Assembly (NCBI GenBank): GCA_037102815.1
Contig: BTPP01000001.1
Coordinates: 6,535,001 to 6,599,000 of the forward strand
Length of the DNA stretch: 64,000 nt
Source of the DNA: Neurospora intermedia
Taxonomy: Eukaryota; Ascomycota; Sordariomycetes; Sordariales; Sordariaceae
Direction: 5' to 3'
A program made the translations under genes and the position numbers. Below the pieces are notes generated by a model. That model was not told the DNA's origin. It ran no database searches and worked only from the letters and a program-made list of their open reading frames with translations. Positions 1 to 10,550 of this stretch are shown in pieces (position 1 is the first letter of the stretch; each line of letters opens with the position of its first letter).

Positions 1-1068
1 ACAATGGCCTCTTTGAGGTCCAGTCAACTTTCGGTGGGAAAAGGACGTTTGCGACACTCGTTAGGTTCCTGCCTCTGATGGCGAAATCGTCAAATCCGAA
101 TCAAGCATCAGCTCTCGAGTTCCAGTTTGCCGGGCGAAGAGCTCAGTGCCTGTGTCTCGTTCCTTCCATTTTATACCAGAATGCCTGTCACGACATGACA
201 ACAGAACCCACCGTCAAGATCTGGCAGGTGCTTCCGAAACATATGAGCCCGTCATTACCTCTAGTTCAGTGAGACGAAGCGATTCCAATCGCTTCCATCC
301 CACTGCAGTTGGGAGGAGCAGCCACGCCTGCCGCTCCGATCTCTTGTTCAGTTAGCAACAGCGCAACTTCCGCATTGGTTATCGTGCTCCATCGGGAGAA
401 CCCTGCGATTGTCCGAAGGGACTGGGAAAGCCCTTCCTATGAGCTCTTCTGGTCATTGACCGGACGCCAGAACTGCTTTGCACCTTTTCCAGGCGAGAAC
501 GCACCATCGGATAGGACAAGGCGCAATTGAACAATACCTCGCTCGTAGATCAGGATAACCTAACATCTGGATGGGCTTGTGGATGGGCTTGTCCTTTCCT
601 TACTAAAACTCACCTGGTCGTGGTAGTTGTCAGTGACGGAGAGTAAGTCCTATTACCTCAGGCTTGCGTAGGCCATTCTTGCTTCGTCGGATGACCTTCT
701 CTGGCTGTTGTCCGTGATCGGTCGACCAACATCATGACCGCAACTGCCATATACAAGACATGATCTGACCCGCCACTGTCTTCGCATTCGCCATTTGGAA
801 GTCTCAACACCACTTGATCATGCAAGTGCTGAAAAGAACAACAAACAAATACACAGGTAGGAGACGAGAGCTGAGAGTGTCCTCGGGGTTCAAATAGAGG
901 CCTGTTCCCCAAACACTTGATTCATGTTTTTCTCCTCCCCCTCCATTAGCATCATCAGTACTCTTCATTTTTGCATCTCTTGTCCGCCCAACACTCTCTT
1001 GCTGCCAACCCAATCAGTCATTCATTCCCTCATTCTTTGGACATCATCTCTACTTGTTCCGAGTCACC
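1..1068. other. Intergenic, upstream of the wall-protein gene
   Basis: I see no convincing gene here. The open frames are short, overlap one another and lack protein-like composition. The last few hundred bases are the 5' flank of the gene starting at 1069, with a pyrimidine-rich leader (about 920-1060) typical of fungal promoters. One TACCTCTA motif lies at 256. Confidence 0.5.
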
Positions 1069-1989
1069 ATGCATCCCACCACCGTCTTTTCCCTCTTGGC
1101 CATGGTCCTGGCCGACAAAGCATGGTCTCACAGACACGCCCCAGGTGAGTCCAAGCATGGTTCTTCTTACTCGAAGACTCTCTGACAAGCCATTTGCTTT
1201 CCAGCTCCGGAAACCACGGGCAAGTCCGAAGCTATTCCTGTGACGGCTTCAGATCCATGGGGCAAGTGTCAACGTTCCCACTTGCATTGATGACCAACTC
1301 AATCTAACATTGACGACATAGACATGGATGACCTTGGCCCTGTGACGTTCCGCACTGAGAGGCCCGAGACAGCCATGCTTGACATTGATACTCTCGAAGC
1401 TTCGACAACTACGCTGACTGGGACGGGGTCAACGACAATGACAATGACCACGACCGCGCCGGTTCAAGTCGAGTCTGTCATTATTTACGAATCGAGTTCA
1501 ACAACCACAACAACCGTGCCCTCTTCTGACGAGCCCTCTTCTGACGAGTCCTCGTCTGCAACCTCTACCGATACACCCATCTTGACGTCCAGCACGACCA
1601 TCACAACGTCTGAGGTCTCGTCCAGCACGACCACCACGTCAGCCCCAACTGGCGACGCACTGACGACAGTCGATGACCTCACGCGTGGCCCGAACACGGT
1701 TCAGCTCCCCATGTCGTCAGCGGCCCCAGTTATCGTCATCAATGTTCCTTCAGACTCGTACTCGTCAGGCTACACGACTGAGACTATTTGGTCCTCCGTT
1801 TGGGAGCCCAGAAACATAGCCGTCAATACCGTTACCAGGCCCGCTGCTTTTTTCGTCCCTGCCTCCAGCTCCAGCCAAACACCAGCTCCCACTGACAAGA
1901 GCAGCGGTGCTTCGACGGCGCGATCAGGGGCTGGTGTCATTGTCATGACAGGTGTTGGTGCGTTGGCCGCATGCTTCATGATGCTTTGA
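1069..1989 (+). CDS. GPI-anchored-type Ser/Thr-rich cell-surface protein
   Basis: The model is exons 1069-1144, 1205-1261 and 1322-1989, giving 266 residues. Phases agree at both junctions. The second intron has a GC donor (GCAAGT at 1262) and a TAG acceptor. The first ~20 residues form a short hydrophobic signal-peptide-like segment (VFSLLAMVLA). The centre is very rich in Ser and Thr, with repeated TTTTT and SSDE clusters, as in O-mannosylated fungal wall proteins. The C-terminus has a small-residue site followed by a hydrophobic tail ending ALAACFMML, which fits a GPI-attachment signal. This suggests a secreted protein held at the membrane or wall. There is no catalytic domain, so the exact role is unknown. 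The start is chosen because only this upstream ATG supplies a signal sequence; the third-exon frame alone would not. Confidence 0.75.
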
Positions 1990-2342
1990 GTGTGGGGATG
2001 TGGTTGGCAGCAGCAGAGTGGATGATAAGATCTGGATGACAGGTTTCTGTCTACTCGGTGGACGCGAGAGAACCAGCTGCGCTTTTGCGTTTGTGCGTGC
2101 ATGATTGCACACTCAGCATCAACCTCCTAATGTCCGGGGGTACAAACATATCTAGAGGCGACCCGGAGCCATCCCTAAAAAGTTCTAGTAGTAGTAGTAA
2201 TTCAACATGATTCGCTCCCAATGCTATCTTTTGCCGTCTATACGTGCCATGCATTGCGCCGTGTCTATGATATCTAGAATAATGTTTTCTCCGTGCTGAT
2301 CTGTCTCTTTTCTTGGTGTTTTTTTTTTTTTTCTTTTTTTGT
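1990..2342. other. Convergent 3' intergenic region with poly(T) tract
   Basis: This is the space between two genes ending toward each other. A T-rich tract at about 2319-2340 lies just past the stop of the minus-strand thioesterase-like gene, where a 3'-end signal could sit. I see no gene here. Confidence 0.5.
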
Positions 2343-3854
2343 CTAACCCAGATAGAACTTGCCAATGGCACCATCCTCGCCACCGTCGAACAGAGAGTTG
2401 ACGCCATCCAAGGCAGCAAAGTGCTGAGCATACTCCATGCCCTTTCTGCGCTCGTACTCGACGCGCTTCCAGTCCCACTCGCTGTTCTCGTTGATCTCGC
2501 CAAGATCCTCGGAGGTGCCGGTACCGGTCTCGCCGCCACGCCAACCCTCACCAGGACGCTCAGGAAGCAAGCCGTTGGCCTCGATGACAATGGAAGGGTG
2601 GACAGTGAAGCGGCCGAGCTTGAAGACGTACTTGCTGATGGCGGTGGCGTAGACGTACTTTGAGAAATCCTTCTCCTCGACCTCCTTTCCATCCTCAGTC
2701 CTGACGATCTTGGGGCGCGTAGGACCGAACTTCCTGCCATCCCAGCTAGTAGGCCTGACCTTGCCCTTGACGACGTAATGGGTGACAATGTACAACCACT
2801 TGCGATCCCAAGACAGAATGCGACTCCACATCTCGTATCCCTTGAGAGGCGGGATCTCGCGTCTGAAAGAACAAAAGACGGCGCCGAGTCCGATACCGAA
2901 ACTACCCTTAACGACATTTCCCTGGGGGTCCAAGACGAGTTTGTTCTTGGCGTTGTCGCCGACGACGGACATGGCGGGACCGAGTAAGTGGGTGACGAGG
3001 TGGGAGCGGGAGACGTCCAGGTCGGCAAAGTAGGTCGAGTTGGACTTGTGGAGGTTGTAGTCGGTTTCGAGGGGGGAGGTGTAGGAAGAGGTTATGGAGG
3101 GGTGGAAGAGGGAGTTGGAAGTGAGGGGGGTAGGAGGGCGGCGGAGGAGGTGCAGGATGAAGGCGTGGAAGACGCGGATCTGATCATTGATTAGCAAGGG
3201 TTAGCATTGCGTTGGGGACAAGAAAAAAAGGGCCCGGGGGGGAAATAAAACAAACCCCTAAAAAAAAAGGGGAGAAAAAAAAGAGAGAGAGAGGGAGAGG
3301 GATATGGAAGCAGGAGGCAAAAGAAGGACAGGAACAGAAGAAAGACGAGACGAGACGACGGGAGAAGACAGTGGTAATCGGATGAGACAGGACAGGATCA
3401 GAGCAGCACAGCACAACAATGCGCTGCCTGCATAGAATCCATTCCAAAGCCAACCTTCACCCGCATGCACGTCTGCTTCCAAGTTCGCAACCGTCTTCCA
3501 GTCCACCACCCATTCTCTAATCTCCCCACATGTTTCGCATCACCCGCCTACATCTATCCGTAATATCGCCCACTCCCAAGAGACCAGGGACCAATTGAAG
3601 CCCCAAAAACCAAAGAAAGAACCAGTGAACCAAGGAAGGTGATAACTCACATGCCACATGAAAGGGAAATTCTTCCAGCTCAAACCCATGTACACCACCA
3701 GCAGAATACGACTGACGCTGCCCGGACCGGTAAAGAAGTCGGTGGCCCAAGTGGCCCAGTCGACGTACATGAGGCGGTGGACGGCATAGAGGAGGCCGGC
3801 GGTCGAGAGGGGGAGGATGACGGGGTAGAAGAGGGAGAGGGTTCCGACTGCCAT
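2343..3854 (-). CDS. THEM6-like hotdog thioesterase-superfamily protein, membrane-associated
   Basis: The model is exon 3854-3651 and exon 3179-2343, giving 346 residues. The donor GTGAGT is at 3650 and the acceptor CAG ends at 3180, both in phase. The N-terminus (residues ~6-30 and ~48-60) has two hydrophobic segments, suggesting membrane attachment. The remainder resembles the 4HBT_2/THEM6 type: an early HLxNSxY-like stretch (NLHKSNSTYFADLD), a DRKWLYIVTHYV strand and an arginine-rich SKYVFKLGRFTV strand. In fungi such proteins are often labelled thioesterase-like or 'capsule polysaccharide biosynthesis'; the substrate is unknown. The 471-base intron is long for this genome and is purine-rich on +, so a missed small exon is possible. 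The gene is divergent from a second hotdog protein at 5482. Confidence 0.75.
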
Positions 3855-5481
3855 TTTTGTTGTTGTTTTCCCTCACTATCGACCCAGAGGGGATTGATTG
3901 GTGGGCTTCGGTGGTGTTCAGTCGAGGCCGGATGGAGTGTTAACGGCGGCGGCGGTAGTGGTCGGAGAAGGAACTCGGGAATCGGATGGAGGGCCGGCGC
4001 GAGAAGCGGACGTCGGAGGAGGAGGAGGAGATCGACGACGATACGCGAGAGGAGGACCGGAACGACGGGAGGAAGAAGAAGAAGAAGAAGAAGGACGGAC
4101 AAGGAAAAGCCGTCGCAAACCACCAAAGACAAGGACAGCAACAACGACGATCCAAAGAGCGGAGGACCGAAGGAAGCAAAAGAGAGCGGCGGAACTGGCG
4201 CACTTTGCGATGGCGGGGGACATCGTTTTATTTATTTATTTATTCTGTTCTTTTTCTACTACATACACTATTTACCGCGGTACACTACACTACCTCTATC
4301 TAGCGTGATCGCGGGATTGGGTGTTGGGTTATCTCCGATCTGGATGGAAGGGGCGGCGGGGCAAGTTCGGTGGGTCCGGTCCGGGTCACTTTTAGGTTTT
4401 GGTTACCTAGGTAGGTCAGGTTGCGGTACGATCTGGAAGTTTATTTTCCATTTTTTTTTTATTGAGATGATTGGATTGGTTTCGGTCGTTTGCTGGTTAC
4501 ATACTACATATCTCTGTCGAAACTCGGAAAGTTTGTCAAATAGTTCATAATGGGGGGTTGATTCGATTCGCGAATGGTTCGGTAGCGTACATACGATTGG
4601 CGACCGGAGTTTGCTGCGCGGCGGACGCTTGCTTGCTGCGCTGTGAATTTTTTAGTATTTTGTTTCGATTTCCAAATTAGAAAAAAAAGTCAAAGATGCC
4701 GAGGTAACTTTTTTTGTTGGAGACTTGGTGGTGTTGGAGGGCAGGACAGGGGATGCTATGCGAGTTGAATGGTTCCTTCAGAGGCTAGATTATCTTATCG
4801 CTGCCGAGGGCTGCCGAAGCCCGAACGTACACTATGGTAAATTGCCGGCGGCATCGGCGGTCTACCAAGTGTCAACGTCAGTGCCCTGGATGCAAATTCG
4901 CCAGTTCGCCAATTCGCCATTTCTTTCCATCCATTGGCCCCTTTTAGTTTTCGCTGTTTACACAAGACAGCATGCCGAGGAACAAGATTGACTCCTTAAC
5001 ATTGAACATCTATCCGAACTACCCGGATGATGAGCGCCTTCGATGATTATTCGAGAACTTACAGCCCTCAAGTCCCAACGATCAGTGGATCATGGAAATG
5101 ATAACTGGACTGCCCCCGTCTCAAATCTCAATGGACCAAGCGGGTACCTGACTCAAGCGAGGATATCGCTGTCGGCGGTGGATGATAGAGCCGAAGCCAA
5201 GCGACAGGGTTTGCGACAAAAAGACCGAACCGCCGTGTTGGAGAAAATACTGCGACGGACAAGAAATTCCTGGACGGCATTTTGAGAAGTGCGTCTTTTG
5301 TCTTTTATAATCGGATTCTCAGCCGTCACTTAGAGGTAGCATCGAGACCGTTTTGTTATAGGCGATACGACGTCATTACTCTCTTCACGGTAAGATACCC
5401 TCCTGATAGTGCTACTCACTAAAACGGTATCGAGTTAGAGCCTCAGTTAACAGCGCTAACCCACTGCGTGCCACTCTGCAG
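3855..5481. other. Divergent intergenic region between two thioesterase-like genes
   Basis: About 1.6 kb separates two genes that start away from each other. It contains purine-rich repeats (about 4015-4110), a (TTTA) run near 4226-4242, a CCTAGGTAGGTC motif near 4407 and TACCTCTA/TAGAGGTA motifs at 4291 and 5331. Long plus-strand frames across 3639-4550 are low-complexity and not convincing. An AG directly before the ATG at 5482 (ctgcag) suggests a 5'-leader intron acceptor. Confidence 0.45.
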
Positions 5482-6583
5482 ATGTCTTCAGCAATGGCCG
5501 CCGCGCTCAGACAGACCGTCAACATCGGACGGATGCAAGGAACCGCCGTCAGACGGTGCATGACCAGTGGCGTCAGGAACAACAACACCATCACCAAGTC
5601 CTCGAGGTATGTTTTGAGTGAGCATTGCGACGCAAAGATAAACATGTTATTCCGCCGCGATGGAACCAAGTCCGTCCAGTGGATATCACCAACCATCCAA
5701 TCTCAAAGGAACCTCGGCACGACCCACCCACTGCAATGACAACATTGATAACGGAGAGTCGGAGACGGTCGACGACAACAACAACAACACTTTAACACTC
5801 AGTCATGACACCTACATCTCTACGCAAACGACTGAATCGCAAACACCATAGCTAACTGGAAACCCCATCCTCTCGCTTTCTAGCTTCATCCCCGCCACAA
5901 ACACGAACTGGTCCCGGGCCCAACACACTACTGCCGCTGCTGCTGCTGCCGCCGTCCACACCACCACCATGAGACCTCACCCCGAGTCGTCCTCCTCCTC
6001 CTCCTCCTTCTTAACCACCCCCAAAACAGCACAAATGGAAATCGACCACTTCCGCTCCATCCCCTGGGTCGCCAAGCACCTCTCGAAACCCCACCTCGTC
6101 ATCACCCAAGCCGACAGCCGCAAGCCCAAGCCCGGCCACTGCGACGTCTTGTTTTCCCAGACGCTCAACAGCCCCGAGACCATCTCCGCCTACATCACCA
6201 CCGTCGACGGGTCGGAAGAAGGACTCATCACCGAAACTTTGGCTTTCCTGACCCTCGGCAACAAGCTCAACGGCTGGCCTGGCGTCTGCCACGGCGGCAT
6301 GGTCATGGCCATGATGGACGATCTGACGGGCCAGCTGTTCACGCAGAACAAGAAGCTCAAGCGGATGCAGAACCTCCCGCTTATGACGGCGTACCTGAAT
6401 ACTACCTTTGTGAAGCCGGTCAGGACGCCGTGCACGATCATGATCCGGTGCAGGATTACCAAGGTGGAGGGACGCAAGTATTGGAGCGAGGCGGCGATTA
6501 TAGTGGAGGATGAAGCGACGGGGGAGGAGGTCGAGCTCGCGAGGTGCGATAGTTTGTTTGTCATGTTGAAGAGTAATCTTTAG
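5482..6583 (+). CDS. THEM4/PaaI-like acyl-CoA thioesterase, probably mitochondrial
   Basis: The model is exons 5482-5606 and 5884-6583, giving 274 residues. The donor GTATGT and acceptor TAG keep the frame (AG + C gives Ser). The first ~40 residues contain several Arg and no acid and look like a mitochondrial presequence. A Ser- and Ala-rich linker with a poly-Ser run follows. The hotdog domain covers about residues 90-270 and holds the family signature GVCHGGMVMAMMDD: the HGG turn is at 178-180, followed by the helix whose Asp residues (about 187-188) are the usual catalytic acid in THEM4/PaaI enzymes. The expected reaction is acyl-CoA hydrolysis to a fatty acid and CoA. A later ATG at 5969 would give a shorter product lacking the presequence; it is less likely because the upstream exon splices cleanly. 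Confidence 0.82.
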
Positions 6584-8229
6584 ACGGTTGGGAGCTAGAG
6601 GGGAAGGGGGGTGTGAAGGAAGAGGAAGAGGGATATACCCATAGACGGGGGGATAGAAGGATAGATAGATAATGGTTTGGTTTGGGATAGACGGATTTGG
6701 ATTAGAATTTTAGAAAGGGGGGGCCCTTGCTTGGATACGGTACCCCTGGTAGATCATGGATGGAGTTTAAAGGTATGTTTATTGTCGCATCCAAAGGTGT
6801 TTTTTTTCCTTTGCTAACACGTTTGACAGGGCATATTATAGAGACACAGATAGACTTGTTGCGAACATTCTTAGTCAAAACCACACACTAATCGACTTGA
6901 TGGATCATCGCGTTTTATAAGGGACAATCACGATGTCATATACACACACAGAGAACGACCGTCTCAATGTCAATCACCCACCTACCAGGCAGTCAATTTC
7001 ACGCTGATTACTTATCCGACGACAACCCGTCAAGCCAGTTTACTTACTTTCCAATACGGAATGTCAATCACGGCCGAGTGTCCCAAGATCCGAGAAGAAG
7101 GGAAGATGCAACATTACGTTATTTGTCGCTCCGGCTTACACGTCATATCTTGTGCTATGCGAGGGCATCGACTTTGTCTTCTGTGAGTCCGAACCTGTTT
7201 GGGATGGGATGCTTAGAGATACATAAATGTGACGACCATCCCTGATTGCAAATAAAGCGATTATTCGAACGACTTCATGCATATAGTAGACATGGGAAGG
7301 GGTTGAATGTGGGTGTCGTGTCGGGTGGTATATTCGGGTTTCGCTGAGGGGCCATACACCACGGGCCGTTTTTTTGCCATTGCACGCCGTGCTTCCGAAA
7401 CACCGATGATGTGAAAGGTGGATTCACGGCCGGTTGTTGACAGGGTTTTCGGTTTTGGGGAAGGAGGAGGAGGAAGTGAAAAGGGCGTTAGAGTATTTGT
7501 AGGAGGGGAGGCATGTTGGGAAGGTACTGTAGTAGTGGTTGCTGGGGAGTAACCCAGTGGTTATTGAGTAATAGGTGGTGATCTACTAGGTAGGGTTTGA
7601 TGGTTATCGGAAGGGTACTTAGAGCAGGGTGTTACGAAGGTAAAGAAATATATATATTGAATGTTCACTTTCTGCAATCAAGAAGCTAAGGTATCATTTA
7701 CCTACGTAGTAGTCTAACCTGTCCTCCAGTAAACTCCTATCCTCGCTCAAATCAACCTCAACTATAAGGTGACTGAGCTTTCCTGTATTCAACGCCGATG
7801 CGATGCCATGGTATCCTCCAAAGATAGGTACCGAGAGAAAGAGAAAGAATTGACCGTAAAGCAGGTTAGAGAAAACATACAACAAACAAACATCAAGGGA
7901 AGCAAGATGAGGCCAACACTACCAAGACAAACGCCTGGAACTACCAGCCGAAAGGTAAACGCGTGAAGCAAGGACAGATATAAATGAGTTCGGGATGCCA
8001 CTCCCTATCTGTGGAAAAGCCTGCCTGCCAGAGCAAGGTTTAGACTTTCTTGTAGACCATCAAAGCCAAACAAGGGACGCCACTCCCTACTGCAGTTCGA
8101 GATTCCGTAGATCACTGAACCATAGATAATCAAGGGACGCCACTCCCAGTATACCTCTTTGAGGTTATTCCATCCGGACCGGACCTGACCAAAAGGCCAT
8201 GCCAAAGCAAGCTACTCCTCAGTCCACTC
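6584..8229. other. Intergenic region between convergent genes
   Basis: I see no convincing gene. The stretch includes T-rich and A-rich runs and, at 7992-8147, three copies of a 14-base sequence reported separately. Short minus-strand frames at 7789-8205 read through these repeats but lack any recognisable domain. Confidence 0.4.
7992..8147. repeat. Three spaced copies of GGGAYGCCACTCCC
   Basis: Copies lie at 7992-8005 (GGGATGCCACTCCC), 8074-8087 and 8134-8147 (both GGGACGCCACTCCC, preceded by CAA). Each has GGGA and TCCC outer arms, so it is an imperfect palindrome. Centres are 82 and 60 bases apart. The copies lie just downstream of the minus-strand ATP-grasp gene. The function is unknown; they could be protein sites or the remains of a duplicated segment. 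Confidence 0.6.
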
Positions 8230-10550
8230 TCAGTCACTCAGCAAGTCAAAGTCAGACTCCGCCTCACTATCAATATCAACCTCGTAGGCCTCAAGCACCG
8301 CATTACCAACCTCAATAGCCTCCTGCCTACTAACGGTGCTTTTGACGAGAACATGTCCCAAGTACGTTCTCGCACCATCAGTAAACGTGCTCACCCACTC
8401 TCCATGCCCACAATAATCGACCGCCAGAACAATATGCTCCGCCAGATCGGGGCGGCGCAGCTTTAAGTCTTCGGAGGGGCTGATGATGTGGTACGCATTC
8501 GGCTTGCTCTCATGCTGCTTGTATCTCCACTCCAAGACGCCGTCCTTCGGGACAGGGATATACACGAGGCGAGACCAATACTGCGCGCCGGCACCGGGTG
8601 TGCAGTCGTCAGCTTCAGAGTGGTGAGAAAAGGGAACGGAGATAGCGCGCAGACGGTCCTTGTCGCCTAGGGCAGCGAGCATGCGCACGGCAAAGTAATC
8701 GATGCCGTAGGTGTGGCGCGAGGGAACAGAGACGCGGTATCCGGGTGGACGGGCGTTGATTTCGATGAGTTTGCATTCTGGCTTTTTAGTTAAGGGGAGG
8801 TCGTTGCGAGGGACGAGGTCGATGATGCCCGGGGAAATGGAGCGGTATTCGTACTTGGAGTTGACCATGCGGGCTTCGAGGTGGTAGATGCCGGTGTGGA
8901 AACCTAGATCAAGCAGGATCTTGTGGAGGGTGTTTTTGACGATCTCTTGTTCGTCGGCGGGGAGGGCAGATGGCAAGGTGAGGGCTACGGGCGAGAAGGT
9001 GTCGTTGACGGTGGCGTCGGTGGAATCACCCTCGCAGGGGGGTTCGTCGGCGACTTCGTAGAAGAGGATCTCGCCGTCGAGAAGGACGAAGTTGACGTCG
9101 ATTTCGGGGCCGTCGTAAAATGGCTCGATGACAGCGGCAGAGCCGTGACGCGTGGTGGCCTTCTTAACAGCGGTAGTGAGGTCGCTGAGCTTGGTGACTT
9201 TGGATACGCACTCTGATGACCAGCCCTTGGTGGGTTTGACGATCATAGGGAACGTAGGCGTGAAGAAAGGTTGGGAGCCATCAGTTGGCGCAGAAAGGAG
9301 GGTATCGAGCTCTTCAACGCTGGTCACTCGGGCCGTATGACCGGGAGAGTCCTGCAGCATGCGGGACTTGTACTTGTCGACCGCTGTCTCAAATGCCGAG
9401 ACCGGGCCGCTAGGAAGACCGAGTTCCTCGCCGACCTTGGCGACGGCGACAAAGAAGTTATCGGACAGCGTGAAGATACCATCCACCGGCATGCCGTATC
9501 TCTTAATTGACTGCACAATGCGGTCGACCAGTCCTTCGTCTTCCGTCATGTCCGTTCTGAGGAATGCCTTGCGAAGCTTGCGGTTCTCGATGGTGTTAGC
9601 TTCAAGCCAATGTCTAGCTTCGTCGATGATGACCAGTTTGAGACCCAGTGCTTTGGCAGCAGCGTAGACCGGACCACCTGTCATCAAATTCGGGCGACCC
9701 CTGACGAGGGCTACCGTCTTTTCCGTGATGGGAGGATCAGGTAACAAACAAGGCACATTGTGAAGCCTATGGTGCAATTGCTGGGTGATGTTGATTAGGC
9801 GCTGCTGCAACTCCTGAATAGAAAGGGTACTCGAAACATCGCGCCACTGAACAACACCGGCAGCGTGCTCGGCGAGAAGGGAGAGGTTAGCGCTGGGGCC
9901 GGCGGCGGTCAGTTCTCTTGCCCAGAAAATGCCATGAAACTTTCGAGCGATCAGGCGATCATCGATGCGAGCAATGGGAATCGGGCAGTCCTGCAAGCGG
10001 TGCTCCAAAAGGTTCGATCGGACAGCGTAGCCTTCGGACTTTGGAAAGATGAGGGTGAAAAGGGAAATATCGAAATCGGACAGACGTGGCGCGTCGACAC
10101 CCGCGCTGATGAGGTTAAGCAGGAACTTGTCCAGCTGTGTGGGTGTACTCGGACGCCCGTTTACATCCGGAGCATGACCGTTGATGCCGTTGTGACTGTT
10201 GGAAGAGTTCTTAGAGGAGCCATTCGGGGTACTAGCATGCGAGAGTGAGGCCTGGGGCGACGGCGGCAGAATGACTACGTGGATCCCGGCGTACAAGTCA
10301 CCCAGGTCGACAGTGTCGCAAAAGAAAGGCCGATTGGAGCCAGCTGAAATTTCGAGCGTGGATGTTAGTAGTCGTTGGTTTTTCGGTCATGATGACCACA
10401 CATGGTATAAAGAAACAGTGAGAGGGGAAAGGATGGATAGCTAGTGGTGAAGAAGGTAGACGAACCACTCTGGTTGCTGATAGGAGAAGATGAAGTGACG
10501 GAAGCGAAGCCGAAGGGCGCCAGACCCAGAAGCTCGCCGATCTGAGCCAT
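8230..10550 (-). CDS. ATP-grasp domain carboxylate-amine ligase
   Basis: The model is exon 10550-10466 and exon 10343-8230, giving 732 residues. The donor GTTCGT at 10465 and acceptor CAG are in phase (G + CT gives Ala). The protein is of the standalone ATP-grasp type. A pre-ATP-grasp region is followed by the nucleotide-binding segment MIVKPTKGWSS (about residues 395-405). Next come the strand with PFYDGPEIDVNFV (about 436-447) and the metal-binding KLIEINARPPGY motif (about 553-564), where Glu and Asn bind Mg-ATP. Such enzymes activate a carboxylate as acyl-phosphate and join it to an amine, often two amino acids; the substrate here is not evident. The protein has a Ser/Asn-rich disordered stretch at residues ~60-95 and an acidic C-terminus. 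It is divergent from nicotianamine synthase, which hints at a shared metallophore-type pathway; this is inference. Confidence 0.85.

Noticed and set aside
3639-4550. Long plus and minus frames across purine-rich DNA
   Set aside because: They arise from GA/GGA repeats and overlap the first exon of a supported gene.
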